A stretch of DNA of 64,000 nt from Pseudohongiella spirulinae (GCF_001444425.1 NZ_CP013189.1:1054001-1118000), one strand, 5' to 3'; positions 18,562 to 27,791 are shown, counted from the stretch's first letter. Program-made: numbers and translations. The notes: a model not told the origin generated them from the letters alone.

Positions 18562-19665
18562 ATGAGTTACGAACGCAAAAATATTCGCGATATGCAAGGT
18601 TACAGCTGGGGTGAACAACCCAGTCGCGAGCAGGTGATAAAGCTGAATACCAACGAAAACCCTTATCCGGCCGGCCCCTCTGTCAGCAAGGCCCTGGCGG
18701 CATTGACGGTGGATGAGCTGCGACGTTACCCACAGCCGTTTGCGGATTCGTTTCGTGACGTTGCCGCCAGAGCGCATGGTGTCAGCAGCGATAACATAAT
18801 CGCCACCAACGGTGGAGACGAACTGCTGCGATTGGCCATTACCACCTTTGTCGAACCCGGGCATACTCTGGGCATGGCTGAGCCGAGTTACTCACTCTAT
18901 CCGGTGCTGGCGGCTATTCAGGGCTGCCATGTGGCGCGTGTTGAACTGCGCGATGACTGGTCATTGCCAGATGATTTTGCAGAACAATTGAATACTGCCG
19001 GGGCGCAGCTGGCATTTGTGGTCAATCCTCATGCGCCGACCGGCCAGCTATTGCCGGTTGAGCGTTTGCGATCACTGGCCGCCGCATTCAATGGTGTGCT
19101 GGTCATTGATGAAGCTTATGTGGATTTTATCGATCCGGAGCAGGCTTACGATGCGGTTCCATTGATCCGGGAGTTCGACAACGTGCTGCTGTTAAGGACA
19201 ATGAGCAAGGGCTATTCATTAGCGGGGCTGCGTTTCGCCTACGGTATCGGGTCGGCATCATTACTGGCACCTATGTTGTACAAGACTCGTGACAGCTATA
19301 ACACAGACCTGTTGTCTCAGCGTTTGGCGACCGCAGCGCTGGCGGCTCGGGAGGAGGCGGCAGAAACCTGGTTAAAGGTGCGGCGAGAGCGGAGCCGACT
19401 GACAGAGCAACTTTCTGCTTTGGGATTTGCGGTAATCCCGAGTCAGAGCAATTTTCTGCTGGTCACAGTGCCTTCCACTGAAAATCCTGAAAATCAGGCC
19501 CGGGAGTTCTACCTTGAATTGAAAGAGCAGGGCATACTCGTACGTTATTTTGATCAACCCAGATTGCGCGACAAATTGCGAATCACTGTTGGTACGCCCG
19601 AGCAGAATGATGCATTAATACAACAGCTAAGACAGGCAATTGAAACGTCTGCAGGACGGAATTGA
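18562..19665 (+). CDS. hisC: Histidinol-phosphate aminotransferase
   Basis: A 367-residue fold-type I PLP enzyme that converts imidazole acetol phosphate and glutamate to histidinol phosphate. The Schiff-base lysine lies in TMSKGYSLAGLRFAYG (about residue 218). NPHAPTG (about 155) and VIDEAYVDF (about 182) are family motifs, and RIVG-type RITVGTPEQ closes the phosphate site. The rest of the his operon is absent from the window. This may be a second, orphan copy or an aromatic aminotransferase. It starts 11 bp after the preceding gene in the holD-rimI run. Confidence 0.85.
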   Translation: MSYERKNIRDMQGYSWGEQPSREQVIKLNTNENPYPAGPSVSKALAALTVDELRRYPQPFADSFRDVAARAHGVSSDNIIATNGGDELLRLAITTFVEPGHTLGMAEPSYSLYPVLAAIQGCHVARVELRDDWSLPDDFAEQLNTAGAQLAFVVNPHAPTGQLLPVERLRSLAAAFNGVLVIDEAYVDFIDPEQAYDAVPLIREFDNVLLLRTMSKGYSLAGLRFAYGIGSASLLAPMLYKTRDSYNTDLLSQRLATAALAAREEAAETWLKVRRERSRLTEQLSALGFAVIPSQSNFLLVTVPSTENPENQAREFYLELKEQGILVRYFDQPRLRDKLRITVGTPEQNDALIQQLRQAIETSAGRN

Positions 19666-19667
19666 GT

Positions 19668-19910
19668 ATGGCCAGGCGTCGACTATTGTCAGTGAAGACC
19701 CGGGCGACGCTGGGCGGAGTCGCTATCGCAGTGGGATCACTTTATGCGTTGACCGTGTCCTATGATATTCCGCAGGCGGAGTTGCTGCGTTTTTTGGCCG
19801 GTAGCCTGATGCTATTGGTCGGAGCCGCCCTGGGGGGCATTCTCCTGATAGTTGTTATCAAGTTGAGTCTTGCCTTGGTGCGGCGTCTTATTCAACGGTT
19901 CATCTCGTGA
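19668..19910 (+). CDS. Small two-helix membrane protein
   Basis: An 80-residue protein with a basic N-terminus (MARRRLLSVKTR) and two membrane helices at about residues 15-32 and 42-66. The frame opens at a TTG at 19662, but the ATG at 19668 has AGGAC about ten bases upstream and is preferred. It follows hisC by two bases and is probably coupled to it. No known family is recognised. Confidence 0.6.
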   Translation: MARRRLLSVKTRATLGGVAIAVGSLYALTVSYDIPQAELLRFLAGSLMLLVGAALGGILLIVVIKLSLALVRRLIQRFIS

Positions 19911-19938
19911 CTGACGGACGTGATCCTGGTGGCCAGGT

Positions 19939-20385
19939 TCAGGCAGCCATAATGGATGAAAGTACCTGGTAGTTGGCGATCTTCCACTCACCCTGATCGA
20001 AAATCATGCTGATTCGAACTTCCGCATTGCCTCGCTCAAAGTTCGCCTGCATCGTGTAATGAATAGTCATGCCGGTTACGGACTGCCACCATCGAAGTTC
20101 GTCCTGGACAAAGGTAATGTCTCTCAGCTCTGATAGATCTCCCAGTCTGCGCAGGGCGTCAAACAGATTGATCAAGGCTTCGTTTGAGTTTTGAAGGTAA
20201 AAGTCCGGATGAGTCCTGGCTATTACCGGTGCTGGATCCCATTGCCGCAGTGAGGTGCTGGTGACGTCCACGACCAGTGTGTCGGCAACAGTTTTCTGTT
20301 GCTGATGGCGGAGTGAATTGAACAGTGCAAACCCAGCTGTCGCGAGCATGCAAATCAGAAGAAAAATGCCAAGCCAGCGAGCCAT
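19939..20385 (-). CDS. Membrane-anchored hypothetical protein
   Basis: A 148-residue protein with an N-terminal signal anchor (residues 4-22) and a periplasmic domain. The domain pattern, ending FDQGEWKIANYQVLSS, resembles the small cone-shaped NTF2-like folds used for binding in many exported proteins. This is a fold impression only. It converges on the preceding plus-strand gene and has its own candidate promoter upstream. Function unknown. Confidence 0.6.
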   Translation of the reverse strand: MARWLGIFLLICMLATAGFALFNSLRHQQQKTVADTLVVDVTSTSLRQWDPAPVIARTHPDFYLQNSNEALINLFDALRRLGDLSELRDITFVQDELRWWQSVTGMTIHYTMQANFERGNAEVRISMIFDQGEWKIANYQVLSSIMAA

Positions 20386-20881
20386 GATTTAATCCGTCAG
20401 ATTAAGAAGCAGAACGCTGATTATAGGACAAATAAAATTCCAATAAAAATCATATAGAAATCAGTCGAAACTGCAGCTTTCCGTAAAAAGTTGCTTTTTT
20501 ATGCACATCGTTGTCAAAGCTGTCAACAGAATGTGTCAAATAATGGCAAAGCCATTTTTATGCTATAAAAAACACATAAAACATTGATATTTATAGATAT
20601 GTTTGTTGGTTAAAAAATAACCAATCTGTCTTGAGCTGCCATATTTCAGGCGTTTAAGGCCGTTCTTTTCGAGTTATCAACTGACTTATCCACAGATTCT
20701 GTGGACAACCGTCTTCCGGAATATCAGACTATTTTCAGTCTCGTACTCATGCTGGCTTGAATTGTTACGGTTGTGCCCACATACAGTTACCATAAGAAGC
20801 ATCAGAGCTGTCTTTTTTCTGGTGCTGAATTAAGACAAATGCTATTGTAAGTCCACATGATTCTCGCAGGTCTTTCTCATC
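20386..20881. other. 496-bp AT-rich noncoding region with DnaA-box-like sites
   Basis: This is the largest intergenic gap of the window, and it is clearly AT-rich between 20430 and 20640. It holds TTATGCACA (20499-20507), TTATCCACA (20686-20694) and, inverted, TTGTCCACA (20700-20708). The first two match the DnaA-box consensus exactly, and the last two form a near-perfect palindrome. A separate palindrome lies at 20606-20624 (TTGGTTA, five A, TAACCAA). No RNA gene or terminator was recognised. The flanking genes are not those usually found beside oriC (dnaA, rpmH, mnmG). Confidence 0.55.
20420..20451 (-). promoter_or_regulatory. Candidate promoter for the membrane-anchored hypothetical gene
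   Basis: On the minus strand an exact TATAAT (plus-strand ATTATA, 20420-20425) lies 35 bp upstream of the ATG at 20385. The -35 region is AT-rich without a good TTGACA match. The flanking sequence is AT-rich overall, which lowers the weight of the hit. Confidence 0.35.
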
Positions 20882-21526
20882 ATGGTAGAACTCTCCAGCA
20901 ATATCCCTTTTCTTTGGCGCCTCAGTCCGGAATCCAGCGATGGATTTTGCATGGTGTCCATGGTGGTTCCGTTTGAGCCCGAGGATGAGCAACAGGAACG
21001 CCGCGATCTGACCATTGAGACCAGCGTGGTCAGTTTCTCCGCTGACAGCATGCGGGCAGAGACCGAAGAAACCCTGGAGTGGAACCAGGACGATATGAAT
21101 CTCTTCCTCAAGCTGGTTACCAGTCAACAGCAGGGCGAGCATGCGCCGGTCGCCGAATCTGTCAGGGTTGATCTGACCGATCCGGAGATTATAGAAATCA
21201 TTCATGTTGTGGCCGCCGCCGGATTCGGCACAGCTTATTCGTCTCACGGCATTCTGCAAAATTCTGTGGGACGCTACCCACCGCATGCCTGTGACATTGG
21301 CAGTTTCGCGGCACTCAACACGGTTGATGGATTTAAACGTTGTGTGGTGGTCGACATAGATGGTGAAGATGCTATCTGCGTGCTGCTGGAGGAAGTTGAT
21401 GTGGTTTCAGTCGGTGAGTATGACCGGCTGAGCAGGCACGATCTGTTAATGGTCAAACAGACTGATCTGCTTCACCCTGATTTCGCCAGCCAGCTGATCC
21501 GCCCGCCAGGTGCAACACTGCACTGA
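20882..21526 (+). CDS. Conserved-looking cytoplasmic protein of unknown function
   Basis: A 214-residue soluble protein with no signal peptide or membrane helix. The N-terminal part (about residues 10-90) is rich in acidic residues and beta-type sequence. The C-terminal part contains LEEVDVVSVGEYDRLS. It stands alone on the plus strand between the AT-rich region and the ABC importer operon. Codon use looks like that of its neighbours. No family is recognised, and real-gene status rests on length and coding pattern. Confidence 0.6.
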   Translation: MVELSSNIPFLWRLSPESSDGFCMVSMVVPFEPEDEQQERRDLTIETSVVSFSADSMRAETEETLEWNQDDMNLFLKLVTSQQQGEHAPVAESVRVDLTDPEIIEIIHVVAAAGFGTAYSSHGILQNSVGRYPPHACDIGSFAALNTVDGFKRCVVVDIDGEDAICVLLEEVDVVSVGEYDRLSRHDLLMVKQTDLLHPDFASQLIRPPGATLH

Positions 21527-21633
21527 TCGTCAGCTAACTCGTTTCGTCGCTTAGCGCTTGTCTCGATCACAGATTTACTGATAACGTCTGGCACTGGATT
21601 CCTGCAGTTTAATAACTCTGCCAAGGGGGACGG

Positions 21634-23394
21634 GTGACGGACTTAACAGGCTTGACCGGCAAAAGGCCAGCCTTCAGGCATTTGCAGACATGGAGCTTGT
21701 CGCGATATTTCGTTTTGCTCTGTCTGACTTCCATCACTTTATTATTGTCTGCCTGCTCCCCCGGGGGCGGTGGATATGTTGACAACGCGCCACCAGCAGA
21801 TCCTGGTCAACCTGTCTATGGCGGCCATCTGCGTGTTGCGCTGGAAGGCGAAACCAATAACTGGCTGCCCGGGCGAGGTAATCATGTGGCACCTGCCGCT
21901 TTGACGGTGGCCATGGCTTTGTTCGATCCGCTTGTCCGACTGGATCATGAAGGTCGTTTTCAGCCCTATCTGGCAGAATCCGTTACCCCCAATGAAAACT
22001 TTGATGTCTGGACTGTCAGGCTGCGGCCAGGTGTGCAGTTTCACGACGGAACTGCGCTGGATGCGGAAGCCCTGAAGTGGAACTTCGACAATCTGCACAA
22101 ACGGCAAGGGTCTGTTACTTTCGGGTCGATTCGTGATATCGATCGCATGGAGATTGTTGACGACCTGACCGTTAATTATTTCCTGACGCGCAGCGTGGTG
22201 CCGTTTCCCGATATGCTCACGCGGGCTGTCGGCTGGCCGGTATCACCCACGGCCGTGCAGCGTTACGGCGAAGAAGCCGGGCTGTATCCGGTTGGCACAG
22301 GCCCCTTTCAACTGGTTGAGTGGCGCCGCGATGACCGGCTGGAACTGCGGCGTAATGATAATTACTGGCGTGAGGGTTTGCCTTATCTGGATGCCATCAC
22401 CTTCAGGCCGCTGCCAGATGAAGATGCCCGCGTAGCCAGTCTGATTTCCGGCGACATGGATGTTGTGCAGACACTTCGCCAGCATATTGTTGATCGCTTG
22501 CGACGTATGTCCGGCATCTATCTCTACGAGCAATTGGGCAACAGCAGCGGCAGTGCCATCTTTAACGCCCACCGCCCGCCGGTGGATGATTACAGGGTCA
22601 GACAGGCGCTGGCCTGGGCGGTAGATCCGGAAGCGCTTGTGGAAGTGTTGGGTGGCCGGGGGATTTCCCCGGTGCAGACGCAGTACTTTAATGAAGACAG
22701 CGTCTGGTACTCGCCAAGGGTTGCGGCGGCCTGGCCGCAAAAGGATCAGCAACGTGCCAGGGAGCTGGTCAGTGAGTACATTAATGATCCGCAGCGCTCA
22801 GATGGGCTGGCAGTAGGCGAGCCAATTGCTCTGGAGCTTATGTGCCTGCCGGAGCAGAGTCTGGTGGACCTGGCGCAGATGTATCAGGCGCTCTGGAATG
22901 CGGTAGGATTTGATGTGCGACTGCGGCAGGTTGAGCAGGCAACACAGATTCAGAGCGTGATCAGCGGCGACTATATGACCACCTGCTGGCGAACCAGTAA
23001 CGAGCAGGATCCCTATATTATTCTGAACAACGATTTTGGCCCGCCGGATGTTCAGCCGCTGAACTACACCAATTTTACGCACCCTTTGATCGATGAAAAG
23101 TTGACTGTGCTGCGCACGGAGCCGGATTTCGACAAGCGCAAGGCTGCCGTTGAAGAGGTCATGATGTTGCTCACCGAGCAGGTACCCAATACCTGGACCG
23201 GATCCACGCCTTCGGCCGTCGCCACCCAGCCCCGTGTACGAAATATCAAGGACTGGACTTTTCCGGACGGTCGTCTTGGCGACGGCATGCCAGTGGCTCA
23301 GGTAAGCTGGGCGCAGGTGTGGATGCTCGATGAAGAGAGCTGGCTGGCGGAACAGGCGGCTGTCAGTGCCGCAGCAGAGGAGGCTGGTGAGTGA
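21634..23394 (+). CDS. Peptide-type ABC transporter substrate-binding lipoprotein
   Basis: A 586-residue family 5 solute-binding protein (DppA/OppA class). The start is GTG at 21634, just after the strong ribosome site AAGGGGGA. The N-terminus is long, with a membrane segment ending in the lipobox LLSAC (cysteine near residue 41), so the mature protein is a lipoprotein. Family motifs include WTVRLRPGVQFHDGT and DDYRVRQALAWAVDPEAL. It delivers ligand to the permeases encoded immediately downstream. The first permease start overlaps its stop by four bases. The ligand could be a peptide, opine, nickel chelate or glycoside. Sequence does not decide this. Confidence 0.92.
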   Translation: MTDLTGLTGKRPAFRHLQTWSLSRYFVLLCLTSITLLLSACSPGGGGYVDNAPPADPGQPVYGGHLRVALEGETNNWLPGRGNHVAPAALTVAMALFDPLVRLDHEGRFQPYLAESVTPNENFDVWTVRLRPGVQFHDGTALDAEALKWNFDNLHKRQGSVTFGSIRDIDRMEIVDDLTVNYFLTRSVVPFPDMLTRAVGWPVSPTAVQRYGEEAGLYPVGTGPFQLVEWRRDDRLELRRNDNYWREGLPYLDAITFRPLPDEDARVASLISGDMDVVQTLRQHIVDRLRRMSGIYLYEQLGNSSGSAIFNAHRPPVDDYRVRQALAWAVDPEALVEVLGGRGISPVQTQYFNEDSVWYSPRVAAAWPQKDQQRARELVSEYINDPQRSDGLAVGEPIALELMCLPEQSLVDLAQMYQALWNAVGFDVRLRQVEQATQIQSVISGDYMTTCWRTSNEQDPYIILNNDFGPPDVQPLNYTNFTHPLIDEKLTVLRTEPDFDKRKAAVEEVMMLLTEQVPNTWTGSTPSAVATQPRVRNIKDWTFPDGRLGDGMPVAQVSWAQVWMLDEESWLAEQAAVSAAAEEAGE

Positions 23395-24341
23395 GCGGAT
23401 TGCTGCTGCGTAAGTTGCCATGGTTGGCAGGGACTTTGCTGGCAGTCTCATTCTTTACTTTTTTGCTGGTCAGCCTGCTGCCCGGTGATCCGGCAGTCAT
23501 GATTCTGGGTGCCGGGGGCGTGTCGCCAGAAGCAGTAGCGGCTTTAAGGGCTGAAATGGGGCTGGATCGGCCACTTCTGGTGCGGTACTTCGATTGGCTG
23601 GGCAGCGCCCTGAGCGGTGACCTGGGCCGATCTCCCATGACCGGTCAGGCGGTGACCGATGCCATTCTCAGCCGCTTGCCGGTGACGATTCAGTTGGGCG
23701 TGATGGCAATTATTATCGCCTTGCTGCTCGCCGTCCCATTGGCCATGATGTCCGCCTATTTTGCAGGCAGCCGCTTTGACCGGGCGATCAGTGGCCTGGG
23801 TTTTGCCCTGATGTCCATTCCCAGTTTCATGATGGCAATTTTTCTGATTCTTATTTTTGCCGTATCCCTGAATATTTTTCCCGCCACTGGCTGGATACCG
23901 TTTTCGGTTTCGCCTGCCGGAAATCTGCGAAGCGCCATGTTACCCGCGCTGTCCCTGGCCATGATAGAGCTGGCGCTTTATATGCGTCTGCTGCGCACTG
24001 ATCTGATTACAACACTGCAACAGGATTACATCACACTGGCGCGGTCCAAGGGTTTGCCGAACTGGTTGATCATGTTCCGTCATGCTTTACGACCATCGTC
24101 GTTTTCTCTGATGACGGTGGTAGGTTTGCAGCTAGGTGGTGTGATCAGCGGTGCGATTATCATCGAAGAGATATTCGCGTTGCCCGGCGTTGGCCGTTTG
24201 CTTTATCAATCAATCCTGCAGCGTGATCTGCTGATGGTGCAGGGTATCGTGTTATTCATTGCGACGGCTTACGTCGTGGTGAATTTCCTGGTTGATCTGG
24301 GTTATTCATTGCTTGATCCGAGGGTGAGACATGCCGGTTGA
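23391..24341 (+). CDS. ABC transporter permease, DppB class
   Basis: A 316-residue inner-membrane permease with six predicted helices. The first is at residues 9-30, followed by the DppB-family periplasmic loop containing LLPGDPAVMILG. The EAA-type coupling loop reads YITLARSKGLPNWLIMFRHA near residue 212. GTG start overlaps the binding-protein stop, and the end overlaps the next permease by 11 bases. It pairs with the DppC-class permease to form the channel. Confidence 0.93.
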   Translation: MSGLLLRKLPWLAGTLLAVSFFTFLLVSLLPGDPAVMILGAGGVSPEAVAALRAEMGLDRPLLVRYFDWLGSALSGDLGRSPMTGQAVTDAILSRLPVTIQLGVMAIIIALLLAVPLAMMSAYFAGSRFDRAISGLGFALMSIPSFMMAIFLILIFAVSLNIFPATGWIPFSVSPAGNLRSAMLPALSLAMIELALYMRLLRTDLITTLQQDYITLARSKGLPNWLIMFRHALRPSSFSLMTVVGLQLGGVISGAIIIEEIFALPGVGRLLYQSILQRDLLMVQGIVLFIATAYVVVNFLVDLGYSLLDPRVRHAG

Positions 24342-25275
24342 TCGTTCCAGGAGCCCCCGCGTACCGGCTGAGCCTCTGTCACCACGGCGATCGTCCGGAG
24401 GGTCTGCAGCGCGCACCAGTCGGGCGCTGAGCTTCTCGGTGGCGGTCAGACAGGTGTTTGGCAGTGGCTTCGGTGCCGGGTTCTGGCTGGCAGCAGCATG
24501 GCTGTTAATTGTCTTGTGCTGTGCGATTTTTGCTGATTTCCTGCCCGTCCGTGACCCATTGGATCCTGTTATTGCCAATCGTTTGAATCCCCCTCTCACC
24601 ACTAATTGGCTGGGTGCAGATGGCCTTGGCAGGGATATGCTGGCCAGGCTGGTGCATGGTGCCCGAGTGTCTGTTGTCATATCTCTGACGGCCGTCAGTA
24701 TCGGCATGGTTATCGGAGGCACGCTGGGAATTCTGGCGGGTTTTTTCCGGGGGCATTTTGAGCGGGCATTGATGGCTGTGCTGGATGTCATTCTGGCGTT
24801 TCCCTGGCTGGTATTGTTGCTCGCGCTGGTGGCGTTTATCGGGCAGAGTCTGACCGCGATCTCTGTGGCAATTGGTTTATTGTGGATACCGGCTTACGCG
24901 CGGGTCGCGCGGGCCAATACCCTGTCCGTGGTTCAGCGTGAGTATGTGCTGGCGGCGCGGGCAATGGGTGCCAGCACGCTGCGCATTCTGTGGCGCGAAG
25001 TGCTGCCCAATGTGATCCTGCCGGTGCTCGCCTATGGCCTGGTGGCCATGGGCTTGGTGATCATTGTGGAAAGTGCGCTGGCGTTTCTGGGCTTGAGTGT
25101 GGAAGCGCCGCAACCGACCTGGGGCGGGATGATCTCAGAGGGTAAACGCCACCTGGCCACGGCAGTGCATGTGGCTCTGGTGCCCTCGATAACCATGTTT
25201 CTGACGGTTCTGTCATTGAACTATGTCGGTGACCGCTTGCGCAGCCGCTTTGAAGTCAGGGAGTCGAATCTGTGA
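24331..25275 (+). CDS. ABC transporter permease, DppC class
   Basis: A 314-residue partner permease. After a 45-residue basic cytoplasmic tail comes a first helix (about 50-70) and the class motif HWLGADGLGRD-like NWLGADGLGRDMLARLVHGA. The coupling loop is YVLAARAMGASTLRILWREV near residue 208. The class signature SALAFLGLSVEAPQPTWGGM follows near 252. The end overlaps the first ATPase gene by four bases (GTGA). The N-terminal tail is longer than in many DppC proteins. Confidence 0.93.
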   Translation: MPVDRSRSPRVPAEPLSPRRSSGGSAARTSRALSFSVAVRQVFGSGFGAGFWLAAAWLLIVLCCAIFADFLPVRDPLDPVIANRLNPPLTTNWLGADGLGRDMLARLVHGARVSVVISLTAVSIGMVIGGTLGILAGFFRGHFERALMAVLDVILAFPWLVLLLALVAFIGQSLTAISVAIGLLWIPAYARVARANTLSVVQREYVLAARAMGASTLRILWREVLPNVILPVLAYGLVAMGLVIIVESALAFLGLSVEAPQPTWGGMISEGKRHLATAVHVALVPSITMFLTVLSLNYVGDRLRSRFEVRESNL

Positions 25276-26315
25276 GTTTACAGATTGAGAATGCGGATGT
25301 TTCGCTATTGCAGGTCAAAGATCTGAGTGTTCGCCTGCGCGGAGAAACTGGCACGGTACACGCCGTGTCGGATGTATCATTTTCACTGCAGCGCGGACAA
25401 ACGCTGGGCGTTGTGGGTGAGTCAGGTTCCGGCAAAAGTGTTATGGCCAGGGCATTGATGGGACTGTTGCCACGCCGGGCGACCCGCGAAAAAAATGGCC
25501 AGATTCTATTGGCAACAGATGCTGGCAATACTGACATACTGACCTTGTCTGAGCGGACCCTGCGGGAAATGCGAGGACGTGATATGGCCATGGTATTTCA
25601 GGACCCGATGACCGCTTTGAATCCAGTGCTGACCCTGGGCGTTCAGATTACTGAGCCCTTGCGTCAGCATTTGCGAATGAATCGGGCAAAGGCGACAGAA
25701 CGAGCCGTTGAACTGCTGTCTTTGGTGGGATTACCTGACCCGACCAGCCGGATCAATCAGTATCCACATCAATTGTCGGGAGGAATGCGGCAGCGTGTGG
25801 TAATTGCAATTGCGCTGGCCTGTAATCCGCGTTTGCTGATCGCCGATGAGCCGACCACGGCCCTGGATGTCACAGTACAGCGACAGATTCTGGATCTGCT
25901 GACAGGTCTGCAGCAGCAGCGGCAAATGGGCATGATTCTGATAAGCCACGATCTGGGAGTGGTGGCCAATCGCGCTGATAACATTGCGGTCATGTATGCA
26001 GGGCGAATTGTTGAGTATGCGCCGGTGCAAACATTGTTCAGTGCTATGCAACATCCCTACACCCAGGCCCTGCTGAAATCTGTTCCGCGCTTGAGTGATC
26101 CGCCGCATACCCGTCTGCAGGCGATTTCCGGGCGCCCGCCACAATTGATCAATCCCTCACCTGGTTGTGCTTTTGCACCCCGTTGTCCTTATGCTCGTCA
26201 GCGTTGTCATCGGGAGACGCCCCCGGTGACATCGGCGGCTGATAATCATCGCTTTGCCTGTTTCTATCCGGTATCTGAGCAGACAGGAATGCAGTCAAAT
26301 GAGGTGTGGGTATGA
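25272..26315 (+). CDS. ABC transporter ATP-binding protein, DppD class
   Basis: A 347-residue ATPase with Walker A GESGSGKSV (about residue 49), Q-loop FQDPMTALNP, signature LSGGMRQRV (about 164), Walker B LLIADEPTTALD and switch ISHD. The C-terminus has the cysteine-rich oligopeptide/dipeptide extension (CAFAPRCPYARQRCH), which in DppD/OppD relatives can bind an iron-sulfur cluster. Starts at GTG overlapping the upstream stop. The next ATPase follows with an ATGA overlap. The two ATPases would form a heterodimer. Confidence 0.94.
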   Translation: MSLQIENADVSLLQVKDLSVRLRGETGTVHAVSDVSFSLQRGQTLGVVGESGSGKSVMARALMGLLPRRATREKNGQILLATDAGNTDILTLSERTLREMRGRDMAMVFQDPMTALNPVLTLGVQITEPLRQHLRMNRAKATERAVELLSLVGLPDPTSRINQYPHQLSGGMRQRVVIAIALACNPRLLIADEPTTALDVTVQRQILDLLTGLQQQRQMGMILISHDLGVVANRADNIAVMYAGRIVEYAPVQTLFSAMQHPYTQALLKSVPRLSDPPHTRLQAISGRPPQLINPSPGCAFAPRCPYARQRCHRETPPVTSAADNHRFACFYPVSEQTGMQSNEVWV

Positions 26316-27358
26316 GTTGCAGTAAGCTGCCTCAGTTGCGTGACCGTGAAGACATAGTTCTGCGTGTGGAAAATCTGCTGGTTACTTTTGAGGTCGGTGA
26401 CAAGCAGATACAGGCGGTATCAGAGGTCAGCTTTGATGTGGCACGCGGAGAAACCCTGGGTTTGGTCGGAGAGTCTGGCTGTGGAAAGTCGACAGTCGGT
26501 CGGGCGATCATGCAGCTACCACCCCCTGTCGGTGGTCGTGTCCTGTTTGATGACCAGGATCTCACTGAGCTTAAGGGTGAGCAATTACGCCAGACCCGTA
26601 CTGGTTTGCAGATGATCTTTCAGGATCCCATTTCTTCGCTGAATCCCAGGCGCAAGGTCAAAGAAATCATTGCTGAAGGGCTGCAAATCTGGAAACACGC
26701 TGATCAGGCGGCGCGCGTTGATGAGGTAATGGAGGCTGTTGGACTTGATCCTGAAACGGCGGGTGACCGCAGGCCGCACCAGTTCTCCGGTGGTCAGTGT
26801 CAGCGCATCTGTATTGCCCGCTCGCTGGCGCTGGATCCGCAGGTGCTCATCTGCGACGAGCCTGTGTCAGCATTGGATGTGAGTGTGCAGGCGCAGATAT
26901 TGAATTTGTTGGAGGATATGAAGCAGCGCTACCAATTGACCATGATTTTTGTGGCGCATAATCTGGCGGTGGTCAAAAACATCAGCGACCGGGTGGCCGT
27001 GATGTATCTGGGTAAACTGTGCGAGATTGGCGAAACCAATGCAGTATACAGCCGACCATCTCATCCTTACACGCGGGCGTTACTGGCGTCCATCCCCGAG
27101 ATTGACAGTCGTCATGACAATGCCGGTGGCAGCATTCCTCTATTACAGGGAGAGTTGCCTTCACCAGCCAGTCCACCATCGGGATGTCGCTTCCGGACGC
27201 GTTGTCCCAAAGCATCTGCCATCTGCGCTGAGCAGGAACCGCTGATGAGGGCAGTAAACGCAGGCGCAAAGGATTCAGATCACTTTGTGGCCTGTCATTT
27301 TCCTATTGAACCGGACGAAAACTTGACGGATCCACCAAGCGATAGTCCGGAACCATGA
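26312..27358 (+). CDS. ABC transporter ATP-binding protein, DppF class
   Basis: A 348-residue second ATPase with Walker A GESGCGKST, Q-loop FQDPISSLNPR, signature FSGGQCQRICIARSLAL, Walker B VLICDEPVSALD and switch VAHN. The signature has cysteine where most relatives have arginine (SGGQxQR). The switch residue is followed by asparagine instead of aspartate, as is usual for DppF. The ATG at 26312 overlaps the upstream stop and has GAGGTG five bases before it. A GTG at 26306 is also in frame. Its last 56 bases overlap the convergent CopC-like gene. Confidence 0.93.
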   Translation: MSCSKLPQLRDREDIVLRVENLLVTFEVGDKQIQAVSEVSFDVARGETLGLVGESGCGKSTVGRAIMQLPPPVGGRVLFDDQDLTELKGEQLRQTRTGLQMIFQDPISSLNPRRKVKEIIAEGLQIWKHADQAARVDEVMEAVGLDPETAGDRRPHQFSGGQCQRICIARSLALDPQVLICDEPVSALDVSVQAQILNLLEDMKQRYQLTMIFVAHNLAVVKNISDRVAVMYLGKLCEIGETNAVYSRPSHPYTRALLASIPEIDSRHDNAGGSIPLLQGELPSPASPPSGCRFRTRCPKASAICAEQEPLMRAVNAGAKDSDHFVACHFPIEPDENLTDPPSDSPEP

Positions 27359-27791
27359 TATGTTCGAAGTCTTCCTCGGTCACCAGGCTTGACGGTACTT
27401 TGGCGTCGGGGCCGGCCGAAAACAGAAACTGCCCCTGCATCAGCTTTCGCTCCGGATCCACAACTCCCCAGTCCACGATATAGTAGTCGGAAGGTGGCAG
27501 CGTCGGCAGTGGCCAGATATACACCCGATTGGCTACCGGGTTGTAGCGGAAATCGATATTGACCAATTTTTCATCCGCAGTTTTGACCGTTAATTTGACC
27601 AGTGTGACAAAATTGCTGAATCTGAGTATCAGGTTTTCCGGGAGTGCAGGCAGCACCTCATCATGGTCAGGAATATGCTCTATTTCCACATCGCCGGTAT
27701 AGCGATAGGTGTGCGAATAGTGTTGCGCATGCGCCATGGAACTGACAGTAAATATTATCAGTGCGCCAGAAATTGCGGTAAAAAGTTTCAA
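27303..27791 (-). CDS. Periplasmic CopC-like copper-binding protein
   Basis: A 162-residue exported protein. The signal peptide ends SMAHA, leaving a mature N-terminus QHYSHTYRY rich in histidine. The core (about residues 42-125) has the CopC-type immunoglobulin pattern, including LPENLILRFSNFV and VYIWPLPTLPPSDYYIVDW. Copper binding by CopC uses an N-terminal histidine and later histidines. Here the mature end has two close histidines plus two more near residues 38-43. The gene is divergent from the copper monooxygenase-like gene, which suggests a copper delivery role. Exact metal binding is an inference. Confidence 0.7.
   Translation of the reverse strand: MKLFTAISGALIIFTVSSMAHAQHYSHTYRYTGDVEIEHIPDHDEVLPALPENLILRFSNFVTLVKLTVKTADEKLVNIDFRYNPVANRVYIWPLPTLPPSDYYIVDWGVVDPERKLMQGQFLFSAGPDAKVPSSLVTEEDFEHIMVPDYRLVDPSSFRPVQ

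Noticed and set aside
20386-20881. Definite chromosomal origin
   Set aside because: Only three boxes were found and the usual neighbours (dnaA, rpmH, mnmG) are absent, so it is kept only as a candidate.
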